Notes: a model not told the origin generated them from the letters alone. Positions 10,468-23,431 are shown, counted from the first letter of the stretch. The stretch is 64,000 nucleotides of DNA from Selaginella tamariscina (GCA_003024785.1 PUQB01000108.1:266907-330906); one strand, 5' to 3'. Program-made: numbers and translations.

Positions 10468-12682
10468 TATTCTCTGCGGTTGATAGGACTGCCTAAAGTT
10501 GTAGTGTATTTTAGGGTTTAGTTAGTTCTAAATTTTTGAAGTACTTTATCACTTTTGGCTAACGTCTGAATTTCTGCACGGAGAGTTGGTCCTAAGATCT
10601 ATAACTCTTTAGAGAACACCTACTTCTTAAGTGGATGTGAGTTATAGACACCAATGTCGAATATAGCACTTGGAAGGCAACTTCTAAGTTGTATGCCAAG
10701 TTACTTAACCTTAAGGATGTTTAGGTTACTTTACCTTATGGATGTTCAGGTTATTTTACCATATACTTTCACAAGACGTGGCGTGTTAGTTTATTCTGGC
10801 TTACAAACTAAGTCTTGTGAATTGGATCATGTGATATGCTAAGTTTACATATTATTGAAAAAATCTTCTTTTTCTTTAAAGTGTTTGAATTTGGGAATAA
10901 ACACATGATTTAAAATAAACAGTGTCCATTGAGTTTTGGCTTAGGTCAAGATTCAATATTGAGTTCAGCAATAGTGTTCAAGTGTGGAAAGACTTATGTT
11001 CAAATGTGCGTCTTTGACTTTGGAAGAAGGGCATATTCAAACATAAGAGTGAACACTACATTTTGACAGAAGTTGTAGAAGTGAGCTCTCATTATAATGC
11101 ATGTTTTCAAGAGTGTAACTCCAGAAGCAAACTATAGTGATGAACTTATAATACAACGGAATATATGAATGATGTTAAGTAGTCGGTTTGAAGATCCAAT
11201 GTAATCAAAGTATTATTCGATGTCGCAATATTTTGATGATGCTAGCTACAAGTAACATTAGGTGGAATAGTTTACTAAGTTCAAGTCACCTAATTTGAAC
11301 ATGTACAACTTGAAACCTTAGTTAGTTGTAAGCGTGCACTCTGTATTTAAGTTAGCTAGCTCGACTAACTTGATTATGAAGTTGTTTCATTTGAGATCAT
11401 GAGAGAGACTTTGGATGATAGCTAGAGAATTTCGTTATCTTATCGATATCGATTTCGGGGTAGATGGCATGATCTACCAAAAGAGTAATGTTAAAAACAT
11501 ACATTTACATTTTCAGTTTACTGAGTAATGAAGGACTTGCATAGTGAAGGCGTTCGGCACACACTTGTGCATTTTCATTGTTAACTTTTTAATCTTGAAA
11601 TCTGTAACGTTGTTTGCAATGTGGCATAAGCTCTTGAACAAGGGTGATTCCTTGGTTAAGAAGAGCATGATTTGAGGTTCCCCAGTTTGCTTATCAAGTA
11701 AGTAAAGAAACTTGCTTAGTTTGATAACTTATGTTGAGAACTATCAAATGAGTCGGTAACAAGTCGGGTATACATTTTGGGAGGTTTAAGTGCATGTACC
11801 TCCTTAAGATAGTCTGTATTCGGTGGGAATTAGAAGTTGGTATTGGTTTTCAATATCAATTTCATTTTAGAGTTGAATACAGTTATTCAATAGATGGTTT
11901 CTTGACTTTGCATCATGGGCGCAAATGTGTGCATGCAAAGAATTATCAAGTAGGTATCTTCAGTTCTTTGGAATATCGAAAAATAGAACTATTCTTGACT
12001 CAAGGTTTGATTGTATTCCTTGGTTAGTTGTTAGTTCTATCTCAAGTTTGATAGTGTTCCTTGAGTTGGTTCAATATTCTTGTAAGTATGATATTGTGTA
12101 GCGGGATTAGCTCAAGAAGATGGTCTCCCTTCTTGATGATCGTAGTTCAAGGTTCTTAATGTATGATCCAATATCCAGTTCGAGAATATGAGGTTTCCTA
12201 TCACCTCATTTGTTGAGATATTTATATTCAGACTTTGGCAGAATTTGTGACAATCTTTTAAGATTGGTTATAAATGACTTGTCAAAGTATGGTATGATAT
12301 CTTTTCAATATTGAGTTTGGAGCTCAATATCAAAACTTGGTTATGATCACATGAGGTGGCCATAATCATATAATAGAAAGACTCAAATAGACTTGAGTTC
12401 GACACTTTGGTAAGGCACTACCTTAGTGTTATAACTTGAAACATGTTTTCAAGTTAGTTGAGAAATGAGGCGTTTCTCAATACATTGCTTGAGGGGCAAT
12501 GTGGCACTTTTTGAATTATTAGGTGTCTAGAATGATATGTATCTTAATTCGACATACTGAACTAGATATGTTATTCATGTTTGGAAGGATCTGCTGAATT
12601 ATGAGATATAACTGAAACATGGAGTTAGTGTGGCACTTCAGTGTCATGATAACATGAATAACATTTTCAAAGGCGGGGAGTG
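10468..12682 (+). other. L3 internal region, no gene seen
   Basis: About 2.2 kb of roughly 38% GC sequence with stops in all frames and no retroviral motif that I can read. It closes with a purine-rich tract (AAAGGCGGGGAGTG) typical of the site that primes plus-strand synthesis next to a 3' LTR. Confidence 0.6.
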
Positions 12683-14438
12683 TGTCATAGTTTTTACTAT
12701 GACTTGACCCTTTACTTTGGACGTTGACTGTTGTTACCTACTGTACTATGTTGATAAGCTCTTAGATGTAGTAGGAAACAGGCCCGCTTAGTGCACTTGG
12801 GTATCTAGTGATGGTCCGGCGGTGTCATTAGGTATTTGCAGGAAACTCTAGGCGAAGCTAGAACTTACCTTCTAAAAAACTCTTACTCTGGTTTTCCTTG
12901 TCCCGGTTGGGTTAATGTAAGTTCCGGTGAGTTCGGCATGTCGGATATGCTTAGAAATACCCTAGGTTGACAAGTTAGGGTTTAGGGGTCAATGGATAAC
13001 TCACCAAGTATATTCCCTCTGGGAATGAGATTCTGCGCTAGCCCACTTATGTAAACAGGAAACTGATGGGGGGCACCTCTGTCACATAAATAAGGTAGAG
13101 TATGTAGGAGTGAGGGTTCTTGGGTTCATGACTGAGCTCGTTACTCTTCTCCCGGTGCAAGCTTTAGCTTGTGTGTCAAGGCACAACCCTTTGTTGTGCC
13201 GCCCTAACTTCCAGTTGACACGGTACGTCCCACCTTCAGGTAGCACACCCTTAACATTGGCGAATCCATGCCTGGAAGGACTTGTTGGAATGCACGTTCC
13301 AAGAGTAGAGGTTGAGGCTTGTCTCCAGCCTCCTCCTCCACGTCAAGCTAGGTGCAGCACTCACTGCCAAAGGCACATCCATGTCCTTGTCCAACTGTGG
13401 GCATGGGATCTTGTTTGACAGGTTCACGTTACCTAGTTCCTAAGGGTTCACTAAGGGGTTCTAAGTTGGCATTTAGGAGCCACGTTTGTGGCACTTGGTG
13501 CAAACTCTTGAATCTAAGGGCTATGGCATGATAGCCCACATCGAGGAAGGCAGTGTCACATGGAGATGTGACACTAGGCTACACGTCACACGATACAACG
13601 CCCGAGGCATGCCCTTTGGGGTTGTGTCATGAGCTTGTCGCCAAGGGATTGGATACTCTAGCAAACAGACATGCTTGTGCTTGCACTAGGGTGCTACGCA
13701 TTGGACATCCACTCAAGGAGGTTAGGTCTTGTAACTAGGTGTGCTTTGGCACACTTGGCTAAGGGAGTGTTCTCCTTAGAATCCAGGGGTTGAACAACCT
13801 AAGCGTGTTAGCATGAGCCCTACCGTGAGGCACTCGCAAGGTCATGTACTTAGGGTTAGCTTGTCTATTATTGCCTCAGAATCACTTACATAAGGCTGTT
13901 TCCAGTTTCTATGTTGCTGAGGTTCTACTTTATTTTGTCTTCAAAAATATATCTAAAGAATATTCTTTCTTTAAACATATATTATTCTAAAGAATATTTC
14001 TTTAATATCCATTAATCTTGAAACTTCTCGATCGGTTGCGAGGAGCAAAAATGTTCACGAAGATTGACTTACGAGGGGCCTACTAGCCTTAGGGAGTTTG
14101 CTTAGAAGAACACTCGTGTCCGCCTACGGCGCACACTCATGTCCTCACTAAGTACTAGCCCTAGGTCTAGGGTATGACATGGTCACTCAAACCCTTAGGG
14201 GTTAGTCGTGGTTTAGGGTACCCCTTGTCGCCCTAAAGGGGTTGTACTTCCGAATGAGGGTGATTCCTCAAGGGGTAAGTGACGATGCCTTGGCTCTATC
14301 ACGGGGGTATGTGTGAGACACATCTCCTTTATGGTTAGGGCATGAGCCTGTCTAGGTCTACTGGGACAGGATCCTAAATTTTACTCGAGTTATCCTCTAG
14401 GGTTTAAGGGAGGGTCATTCTAGGGGACTTAGGGTTGG
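12683..14438 (+). repeat. L3 3' LTR, left part (continues at 28014-28161)
   Basis: It starts with TGTCATAG, where an inverted repeat (TCATAGTTTTTACTATGA) forms a small terminal hairpin. It is interrupted at 14438 by L1 and resumes at 28014, ending with CTCTGACA at 28161. GC-rich stretches between 13100 and 13740 give open frames, but these show no family resemblance and I do not call them genes. Confidence 0.75.
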
Positions 14439-14924
14439 TGTTAAACAGGAAAATAGGAATTCCTTACTGTTTCCTGTTTAACGGTTTTCCTTTCTTTTAA
14501 CCTTTAAGAAAGGCTACACACTCTCTTTCTATCAACTCTCCACACATGTATATATCAAAACACCTTCTCTCAAAGCCACAATGACTAGTCTCCGAAGTCA
14601 AGGGCAAGAATGGATTTTGGCTATTGCCTTGTTAGATCCATTCATTGAGAGTATATATGTCACACACACAGTATCTTATAATATGCACCTTTCATTGCTA
14701 ACATGAATACAAAGAACAAAGTGTAGAGATCCTTTCTCTCTTGTTGGAACTTCTTGTGGAGACCCTTCTCCGTTGCCCTAACTACTCCTTAACTACCCTT
14801 CCTCTCGCCACGTCATCCTTTTCCTTACTCATTTTTTCCTTACCCACCTTTTCCTTACTCACCTTCCTACCCTTATTCTCTCCACAGTAGGATGTCCTAT
14901 GCTCCTAATATTTTACCTTAAACA
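14439..14924 (-). repeat. L1 3' LTR (left copy)
   Basis: It runs from TGTTAAACAGGAAA to CCTTAAACA. It matches the right LTR (23350-23430 plus 27544-28013) but lacks about 70 bases present there near 27890-27955. An internal inverted repeat (TTAAACAGGAAA with TTTCCTGTTTAA) lies in its first 45 bases. Confidence 0.85.
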
Positions 14925-15006
14925 CTGCCCCCTCCTTATTCGTTGTTGTGTCCTCACGGCAACACATCCTGAGCATCATCCTAATACTCTACCTCTTCCT
15001 GATCCT

Positions 15007-17124
15007 TTATTCTGAAACTCGCCTTTTCCTTATTAAGTTCCTGCTGCACCATTGCGACCTAAAACGAAACGCCTGCGTCTCTTTCCTAAGCTGCTCATTT
15101 TCTTCTTGAAGACGCTGGAACTCGTCCACCACTATTGATAGGATAGTAGCAATCTGCTGGCTTTCGTCTCGCGCTTGCACCAGCCTTTGAAACAATGTCA
15201 TCGGCTCCTGCACCATCACTGGAGGCTTAAGCTCCACCACTAGACTTGGGGTCCTCTGCTTAGTCGGTCGCTAAATGCCCTTATTCATCATCCCTTGAAT
15301 GGTCGTCATCTTGGGCGCCATGACACTCTCTACTGCTTGCACAATCAACCGCTGGATATCTGCCCTATCCTTGACTGTGTATCCTGCGTTGACCAGATGA
15401 TTGAATAGGCTCGCCGCCAACTGTGTTGCGTCCTGCACTCATTCCCGCCTCCAACCACCTGTTCTACCATCTCAGACTGTATGCACCAAGACCTGTGCAA
15501 ACTGAATCTGCGTGTTCGTTGTCTGCACATCCTTTCGTGCAAATGCCCTCCTGCGCTTGAAGGACATATCCGCATGTACATTACCCATGCTGCTGCTGAT
15601 GCAAATCCTCTTCATCCAAGCGGAAATCAGGAACAGGCATACCCTACGATCCATTACCCCGATACACACCCCTGCCATACATACCTCCGTGTGATCTCGG
15701 TGATGACTGGAACGGCAGTGGGTTAAATTGGTGTCTTGGGAACTTTGATCCTCGCACCATCTCTTCAGCTTCCTTTGCAATTTCCACTACTTCATCGTCG
15801 ATTATATCCACCATTGTAGGCGTAACCGCTGGAAATGGAATATCCGAAGATGATTCGGTCACCTTCTGCTTCCCTTCTTGCTCATCCGTCCGTTCATCCA
15901 CTGCTGCCTTACCCTTATCACATATCTTCTCTTCATAAGGGTCCACTGTCTCCAATGGAACTATCATCATTGGCTGCTCCTCCTATGACAACTTCGGGGT
16001 GACCTCCTGATCCATTGCCAAATCTCCTGCCTCGCTTTCGTCCTTCGCTCCTTATCCACTTCACGCGACTCATCCTCTGACTGGCACTCCTCCACAGGTT
16101 CATCTTCTCTCCTTGCTCTAACTGTTCCTCCAACGTCATACCTCCCAAATACTCCTCTTCCTCTTCTTCCAAATCCACCACAAGCTTCTATTCTGCGCTT
16201 GCTCCTGCCTTCAACTTCCCGCTTCTTCCTCCAAATCTTTGGTCCTCTTCGCTATTGTCGGCCTTTCCACCTTAATCTTCTTCCTTTTATGCACCTTCTC
16301 CTGTTTATCATCTTCCCCTTGCGCATCGCCACCTAACTCCTTCCCTTTTGACTCCGGTCCTTTACGCTTCACCTGCTTCTTCTAAAACGACTTTGTTTCC
16401 TTCCTCACTTGTTTCATCCGAGCTACAATTTCTGGCCTTGCTGGCTCTCCATGCTCGCGCACATAATCTGCAATTGCCTGTACCCATGTAAATGCCATCA
16501 TTGATGAAGGCTCTCCTTTCTTTTCCAACTCCTGCATGGCGCAGAGGTGCTCTCTCAACCTCTTCATCAAATATCGAGCCACTCCCACCGGCTTCTTCGC
16601 CTTCAATCCATCATACAAAGACATCACTGGATTTGACGTTGTGATGTTCGGAACTCAAACGCGTTGACAATGAAATTCACTGCCAACTGCGCCTCCTCCA
16701 CGAGATCGGAGAGCTTCAGGCCGACCTTACTCACGTACTGCTTTCCTTCCTTCAAAAAATCTGTAAGGTGAGCCTTATCCGCCTTCACCTCTTTCTCCGA
16801 TTGCGGCAACTGGAAAACCTTTTCCAGCAGCTTCTCTGTAAAGAGAAGCTTCCTCTCCTCCGAATATGCCACAAACCCTACCTCAGGCTTCTCCACCTTT
16901 TCCATCAACATAACCAATGTAAAACACTACTCGTCATGGGGTTCTCCATCTCTCAAAATCTGTGCATACTCCCATAATTCGAGCTCAAACAACACCTTCT
17001 CCATCTCCAAGGAGAAATCCCACTTTGTATGTACCAGTTGTACCTGACCCAATCTCTCCCCATCAGGAGGATTGATCAAGTCTCGGCAATTCCGTGTAGG
17101 CAAACAGCCTTTCTTCGCCGACAT
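15007..17124 (-). pseudogene. L1 accessory open region downstream of integrase, function unknown
   Basis: About 2.1 kb between integrase and the 3' LTR keeps broken but sense-like frames. The first starts MSAKKGCLPTRNCRDL (17124) and includes WDFSLEMEKVLFELELWEY. Next come KVGFVAYSEERKLLFTEK-like and KKPVGVARYLMKRLREHL segments (16380-16917). A Lys/Glu-rich middle follows (KRKKIKVERPTIAKR near 16250), and the end is a likely coiled coil, VDEFQRLQEENEQLRKE (15080-15140). No transmembrane segment or envelope signature is seen. Frames are joined by frameshifts and stops. Ty3-type elements of several plant lineages carry an extra ORF here, so a structural or regulatory element protein is possible, but I do not recognise the family. 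Confidence 0.5.
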
Positions 17125-17289
17125 CTCTCTCTTGCTGCACACCCTGTAAAACCCTAGATCTACAGCCTCATTTCGTGTGCACTGGCAGACAGAGAATATG
17201 CTCCTCAAATCAATAAAAATAACATTTCCTGCAACGTTCTCCTATATATACTTCCTTTATTAACATTCACCATTCCTCAATTTCCTCTC

Positions 17290-18390
17290 CTTCCAACGTT
17301 TCTAACTGCATCACTCCTTCTTCCTTTACAGATTTAACCCGAAAAGGGCCTATCCACTTTAAATCAAGCTTTTGACTCATTTTTCCCACCTTGCCTCTAT
17401 ACCACAGGACCAAGTCCCCTTCCTTTATCTCCTTTCCTCTTCTCCCTATCGAGCCAGGCCTTCCTTCTCCTTTGAATAGCCTGTATAGTCCATAAGGCGT
17501 ACATCCTTAACTCGTTCAACTTCTCCAGCTCTTTAAACGAGTTGCCATAGAGCCCTTCTCTCCCATATTATATTGTATTGCTATTCGCAAGGATGGCACA
17601 ATATACTCCATCAGAGTTATGGCCTCTAATCCATATGCGAGCTTAAAAGGTGTCATACCTGTAGTCACTTTATAAGCTGTCTTATAGGCCCAGAGAACTT
17701 CTGGTAACCTTTCATCCCAATCCTTCCGATTATCCTGAGCTACTTTCCTTAAAACATTTTTAAGGACTTTGTTTGTCGACTCAGCCTGCCCATTCCCCTG
17801 TGGGTAATATGGTGTAGACTTTTTATGTTTTATCACAAACTCCTTCATGAGCATTTCTATCGTTTCATTGACGAAATGCTTTCCTCTATCATTCACAATT
17901 TCCTTAGGAATACCATAACCTTTGCTATATTATATGCATCGGCCCTTCTCATAGGCTCTGCCTCTACCCATTTAGTCATATAATATGTTAGGACTAGTAT
18001 ATATTGATTCCTTTTTGAGCTCACAGGATTAATTGGTCCTATAAAGTCCATTCCCCATTTCTGAAAAGGTTCTAGTGGGAGAACTGGATTATAAGGTTGT
18101 ATTTGTTTCTTTGGAGGCAATTGTGCACGTTGGCATTTGTCACATGCTTTGCAATAGCTACCTACCTCCCTCCATAAGGTAGGCCACCATAATCCCGCCT
18201 GAAGGATTTTCCTTCCTGTTATTTTCTCTGCAAAATGGCCTCCTGCAAGGCCTAAATGAGCCTCTTTTAGAACCTCCGAGACCTTTAAAGTGTCTACACA
18301 CCTTCGTAACACCCCATCAGATCCCAATTTATATAACTTTCCTCCCACAAGAGAAAAGTGTCGTGTCCTCATGACAAACAACTTCCCTTC
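17290..18390 (-). pseudogene. L1 integrase
   Basis: The N-terminal zinc-binding region is visible as HLGLAGGH followed by CKACDKC (18120-18270). The DDE core follows: the first Asp in WGMDFIGPI (near 18045), the second in NDRGKHF (17895) and the catalytic Glu in NGQAESTNKVL (near 17780). The C-terminal part reads DLVLWYRGKVGKMSQKLD and WIGPFRV (17340-17420). This enzyme inserts retrotransposon cDNA into chromosomes. A frameshift at about 17893 separates zinc finger and core, and another near 17516 separates core and C-terminus. No chromodomain follows. Confidence 0.88.
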
Positions 18391-18428
18391 ATCTGTTGTC
18401 TTATAAATAGGTGGTACTGTTCCAGTGG

Positions 18429-19010
18429 CTAATACTGTTTATAATCTAACCACCTTAATGGAACATCGACACAAAATAGATTCACATCAGGAAAATCATC
18501 CATAGCACATATAGGAACTTCGCCTGTTTTAATGCGACTTAAATGGTCTGCCTGTTCGTGCTGCCTTCCTGGTTTATGGATTATCTCAAAATTATATTCC
18601 TGCAGAAGCAAAAACCACCTGGCTAACCTTCCTGTAAGAACAGGTTTATTAAGTAAGTATAATAAAGCTTTATGATCCACAAAAATTTTAACTTTATTAG
18701 CCAAAAGGTAGTGTGTAAACTTATGGATAGCATATACCATCCCTAAAGCTTCCTTTTCTGTAGTGGTATAATTTACTTCCACAGGTGTTAGCCTACGGCT
18801 AGCATAATAAATTGGACGATCCTTTCCATCCTCTTGCATTTGCGTAAGGATGGATCCTATAGCCATGTCAGAGGCATCTACTTGTACATGAAATTTCCGA
18901 TCCCATTTAGGACTAACCAATATTGGGGCCTTAGTAAGAGCCCTACGAAGCTGGTCAAAGGCCTTTTGACACTGTGATGTCCACTCATATGATACATCTA
19001 CCTTTAGCAA
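18429..19010 (-). pseudogene. L1 RNase H domain
   Basis: An open stretch of 193 codons holds the connection (WTSQCQKAFDQLRRALTKAP) and RNase H. The acidic residues are readable: Asp in QVDASDMAIGSIL, Glu in TTTEKEALGMVYAI, Asp in IFVDHKALLYLL, and the closing Asp in HEQADHLSRI. It degrades the RNA strand of the RNA:DNA hybrid in reverse transcription. It follows reverse transcriptase directly and is the best preserved part of L1. Confidence 0.9.
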
Positions 19011-20290
19011 ATCTGTTAAAGGTTTTGCGATTTCGCATAATGCTTTATGAATCGCCTATGATAACCTATTTTACTAAAAACCTTCATAACTCCTTTATAT
19101 CATGTGGTGGTTGTAAATTCAGGATAACCTTAACCTTATCCTGGTCCACCAATAACCTTCCTTACAGACAACGTGTCCTAAAAGGACTCCTAATTTAACA
19201 AAGAAGTTACATTTTTCAGGATTCAAAGCAACTAAATTCTGCCTACATTTTTGGAAACACTTTTCCAGACAATACAAATGTTCTTCTTTGAACTATAAAC
19301 ACTAAAATCATCCATAAAGACTTTCATAAAGTCTAAAAGATATTCTCGAAAGGTATCTGCTATAATCCTTTGAAAGGTAAAGGTGTGTTGCATAAGCCAA
19401 AAGGCATGACCCTATAAGCATATGCACCCCACGGACTTATAAAAGCCGTCTTATGTTGATCTTCAGGAGCTACCATCACTTGGTTATATCCTGAAAAGCC
19501 GTCCATGAATACATTTCATGTCCTGCAACATTATCCAGCATTTCCTCTGTAAAAGGAATAGGAAAGGTATCTGTTAACACGGGTGAACTTTCCTGTGTGC
19601 GGAAATCACTGTTCACAGCGCAGGAAAAGCTTTCCGGGTTAATGTAGAGAGGATTTCGTCTTATGAGAGTTTATATATATCTATCTCGTCTCTAAGGTCA
19701 AGGATAGGATTTGCTTTGGCCATTGCCATGTATAAGCATTCACAATAACCATAAACATGCACTTGCATTACTAAATGAATACAAAGAGATAGCAAGTGTG
19801 AAGACTTACTTCTCTCTCCTAAGATACTCTCTCTCTCATGCATTGCTCTCCATAGCCTCCATAGCCTTCATAGTCTCTCTCCCCTTCTTGCCCTAGCTTG
19901 CCCTAACCGAATCCTGTCCTCCTCCAACCGTCATAACTGTCCATTCCTCCTGCCTGCGTAGGATATTTCCTACTGTCGTAGGATTTTTCCTGTGCCTGTA
20001 GGATTTTCCTACAACTACTTTCCTACAAGCTACTTCTCCACCGTAGGAAAGTCCTATGTATGCAGTTCCTACATGCTATATTTTTGGTCCTAACAGTATC
20101 CTTAGCTGTAACATTATTTAACTTTTTATAGTTTACACATACTCTTAACTTCCCATTTTTCTTAAGAATATTACAAATGGTGATAACCATTGTGCTCCTT
20201 GTATAGATATATAAAACTAACCTGTAACAACTTATCAATTTCCTCTTTAACCAACTTTGCATAGTTAGGATTCATCCTATATGCATTTTG
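19011..20290 (-). pseudogene. L1 reverse transcriptase, split by a solo LTR
   Basis: The 5' part (20101-20290) reads KLRVCVNYKKLNNVTAKDT, the standard start of the Ty3 RT core. It is cut at 20095 by a solo LTR and resumes at 19566 with FPIPFTEEMLDNVAG. The catalytic YxDD-type box is FMDDFSVY at 19300-19320. The thumb and connection follow (ELRSFLGKTGYHRRFI-like, 19020-19100). Several frameshifts are present. FMDD with SVY is common in the Athila/Tat side of Ty3 elements, which is a weak lineage hint. Confidence 0.85.
19572..20095. mobile_element. Solo LTR inside the L1 reverse transcriptase
   Basis: The 524-bp segment begins TGTTAACACGGG and ends GGTCCTAACA. It is flanked on both sides by GTATC (19567-19571 and 20096-20100), a clean 5-bp target duplication. 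Removing it restores RT homology. Its ends resemble those of the L1 LTR (TGTTAAAC and TTTAACA), so it comes from a related family, and its partner was probably lost by LTR-LTR recombination. Confidence 0.88.
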
Positions 20291-21600
20291 TTTAGCCGGC
20301 TGCATCCCAACAAGAGTTGAATGGTGTGCATACATAGTTCTGGGGGTATTCTTTTAGATCTTGATAGGACCATGCAAATACGTCCTTACACTTCTAACAA
20401 TGTTATCCTTTATCCTTAAAAGGATCTAGTCCTTGAGCTATAGACAACACCTTAGGTTCCTTTTATGTTCCTATATTAACTTGCTCCAGAGGTCATTAGT
20501 ATATAATATAGTATCTGCAGGTTGTTCCTGTAAGTTCATTTCATAAGAAATAGACTTATAAAATTTTTCCTGCAACCCCAACTGATCCTCTTCCTTTGCC
20601 TTTTGAGAGGCTTTCCTTTTCTCTTTCACAATTGCATATAAATCGATCTCTGCAAGGGTTTTTAGATCAGGGTATGTCTTTAAAATTTCTCTTCCTCCTG
20701 ATCATCCAAGCCCTGCATCAATCCATATCCTTCCAATGCAATTAGTCTATCCTTCTTTGCTAAATATTTTTTAGCATGAGTATAGATATCCACCTTCATA
20801 TCACCTTGTCCTATTGTCATTTTTCCTGAGCCCAGTCTGCACAACCTGGCAATCTTAAGCCAAGGTCGCCCAACAACATAGTATAGGTTGTCTTGTCCTC
20901 CATTCGCAGGACTATTAAGGATATTTTAAATTTAAGTCCTTTACGGATATAGTAACTGCTCTTACTATACCTAATGGCCTTACACTTCGTTGGTCAGCCA
21001 TTTTAAGGTTAAATGGAGCAGGTTGGATTGGTCTTAAACCCATCCTTTTACATTCACCTTCTTCAATAAAATTCACACCTGAACCTCCGTCTATTAACAC
21101 TCTCTTTAACTTGTTCCCCACATATACTATGATGCAAGGAACTTGTCCATTATAATCACCTTCATACAGTATTTCTTATCCATTTTATAAATGTATATCC
21201 TTCACTCGAAGGTGATGTTTGTTGAACTATACTTAATGCATTCAATATCTGATTTCTTATGTAAGGAGCTACCTGTATCAACTATCCAAGTGTAACTTTT
21301 ACCTCCTGATTTATAGCTTGGTGATACATGAAGTCCATTGTCTTATCCTGTAATGGTAAGACTGAAAAACCTTGTTTACCTTTGTCTATACCTTTTGATT
21401 CGTTATCAGTCCGACCTTCTCGATCAGGATTCTGCTCCTGCTCACTTACATTTTCCTACAACAAGCTCTCCTTCCTGTTAGGAGTAGTACTATCTCTTCT
21501 TCTCCATAACAAAGATTCCTTCTCATTCCCTTGAAGAGCTACTACCCCTTGCAATGGGTGGATACTCATCTTTTTCCTCTTTTATTTGAATTAGCCTTGT
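20291..21600 (-). pseudogene. L1 protease region
   Basis: The active-site segment is VLIDGGSGVNFIEE (near 21075), a retropepsin with DGGS in place of the usual DTGA, as in many plant Ty3 elements. Downstream LGIVRAVTISVKDL fits the flap and core. The stretch 20291-20914, between protease and RT, and 21122-21600, between protease and zinc knuckle, hold broken frames without further motifs. The enzyme would cleave the Gag-Pol polyprotein. Confidence 0.75.
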
Positions 21601-23280
21601 TGTAGGCTGCACATTAGTCATTCTGGTGGAAGTAGAAGGTTGTACATTCCGCTAGGACATTCCCTAGAGATATGTCCTGTTTCACCACATGTATAACAAA
21701 CCTGGGAAGGAAAATTCCTACCATGTGGTCCTTGTCTATCATTATGATTATATTGCTCATTTCTACCTCTTTGACCTTGATAAGGTCTTTCTTCTCCTCT
21801 ATATTGTTTATCATTTCTTTCTGTATAGGATCTATCCTTCTGTCCATTATATGGACCATTCTTCTCCATAATACCTATCCTCTCTGTTTTCGTAAGAACA
21901 TCATTCCTTCTCTCATAATATCCATGTTCCTATTCTGATAAGGAACTCATTCCTTCTGCCATATATATTATTCCTGTTCTCATAAGGAATAATTATCATT
22001 CCTATCATTCCCACGATTCCTATTAGGTGGGAACCTTCTAGGAGGTGGACGTTCATCCATTCTCCTTTCTCTCTATACCAGCCACATTCTGGTTCAGGAA
22101 ATGCTGCAATTCCGGGCTACATGTCCTTCCTTTCCGCAGATTTGACATGTAGGCAGTTGCAGCCTACATCCTCCACTGTATGGCCAGAATTGTTACATTT
22201 AGTGCACCATACCTTTGCCTTTATCTCTTCCTTAACTGTCATTCCCTTCAAGTTTTCATCATTTGAGCTAATGCTTTCTCATCTATTGGATATTTACGAA
22301 CCTTTACTACATCAGCCTCCTCTTCCTCTTCATCAAAGGATTCTTCCTTTCTTCCATATACTTTCAATTTTCTTCTGCAATCTTTTCTATTTGCCTTCTT
22401 CTTTTATATTTTTTAATTGAGTAATAAGATCCTCTCTATCCTTTTCATTATAGTGAGTGCTAGATCTCTATATGGTTTTAGCAACCCTTGCTTATACCAT
22501 GCAATAAGGCATCCATCTTTCAATATGCCTTACACTTTTTCTCATGTTTCTTAAAACAGTGTATATTCATCTATCTTTCTGTTTTGCCTGAAGGATAGTC
22601 CTTAACTTCTCTAAATATTCCTCTGGCAATTCCTCTTTCTGAATATTCCTTAAAAGCATCATAACCTTCTGATAATCCTCTCTGACTTCCTTTTCAATCA
22701 TAATACCATCAGAGGCATTTCCTTTCAATGTATGAAAATAAGCAGCTTTCTGCATCCGTCACCTTATACATTTTATACCTCTTCAAACTGTTGTAAGTGC
22801 CTTTTCAGATTTTCCTTCTTTCCTAAGAGAATGTGGGATACATTACGTACCCACATTCCTGAGAAAAGTGCCATATTTGTGACCTTTGCTCTGTGTATTT
22901 CCTCTTACACCTTCCTCCCTTCCTCTTCGGGAGTTCTCAGGAGATCCTTCTCCTTGCAATCTCGGTATATATGAACAGGCACTCCTTCCTTCCTCTACAG
23001 TCTCCTCTAAACCAGTGTTTGATACTGCCTCCAATTCTCTGGATCAGCCTCAGATTTTGTATTGTTTCTGCAATATCCTCTACTATCTTCCAAGGATATT
23101 TTGACGTCTATTTTCGTCAGTTTCAGGTTGCTGTTGGGCAGCCACTCTATTGGCCTGCCTTTGGTTCCTTTGATCAGCTAAGGCTGGATCAGGACGATGG
23201 TTCCTCCAAGGTTCCATTCATTTTTCTCCTATTACACATCTGGCTCTACACCTTCTGAGCCATTTTCAGATGAAAATTCT
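21601..23280 (-). pseudogene. L1 gag with CCHC zinc knuckles
   Basis: Three zinc-knuckle segments can be read on the minus strand: CTKCNNSGHTVED (near 22190), CQICGKEGHVARNC (near 22125) and CYTCGETGHISREC (near 21680). Upstream, LKRHLQQFEEV and YKVTDAES with LFSYI (22700-22820) fit the capsid-like part of Ty3 Gag. A Lys/Glu-rich helix (QKEELPEEYLEKLRTILQ) is at 22575-22650. Between knuckles 2 and 3 lies an Arg/Asn/Tyr-rich low-complexity stretch (QYRGEERPYQGQRGRNEQY). Gag forms the particle that packages element RNA. Several frameshifts break the frame. Confidence 0.75.
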
Positions 23281-23329
23281 GTCACTTTAGCCTTTTTTCT
23301 CAATGAATGCTAACACTTGCAATGGCGAA

Positions 23330-23348
23330 ATCCCTCCGTGGTCGCCAA
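23330..23348 (-). other. L1 primer-binding site
   Basis: On the minus strand TGGCGACCACGGAGGGAT follows the LTR end by two bases. It starts with TGG, as needed to pair with a tRNA 3' CCA end. A near-identical site (TGGTGACCACGGAGGGAT) sits at the same place in L2 (26848-26864). The tRNA was not identified. Confidence 0.55.
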
Positions 23349-23431
23349 ATGTTAAACAGGAAAACAGGAATTTCTTACCGTTTCCTGTTTAACGGTTTTC
23401 CTTTCTTCTAACCTTTAAGAAAGGCTACACT

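Noticed and set aside
13110..13418. 102-codon open frame in the L3 3' LTR
   Set aside because: It lies inside an LTR in a GC-richer patch and shows no recognisable motif; chance openness is enough.
17290..17516. Possible chromodomain after the L1 integrase
   Set aside because: The C-terminal part ends soon after WIGPFRV and IEEW with a stop, leaving no room for a chromodomain.
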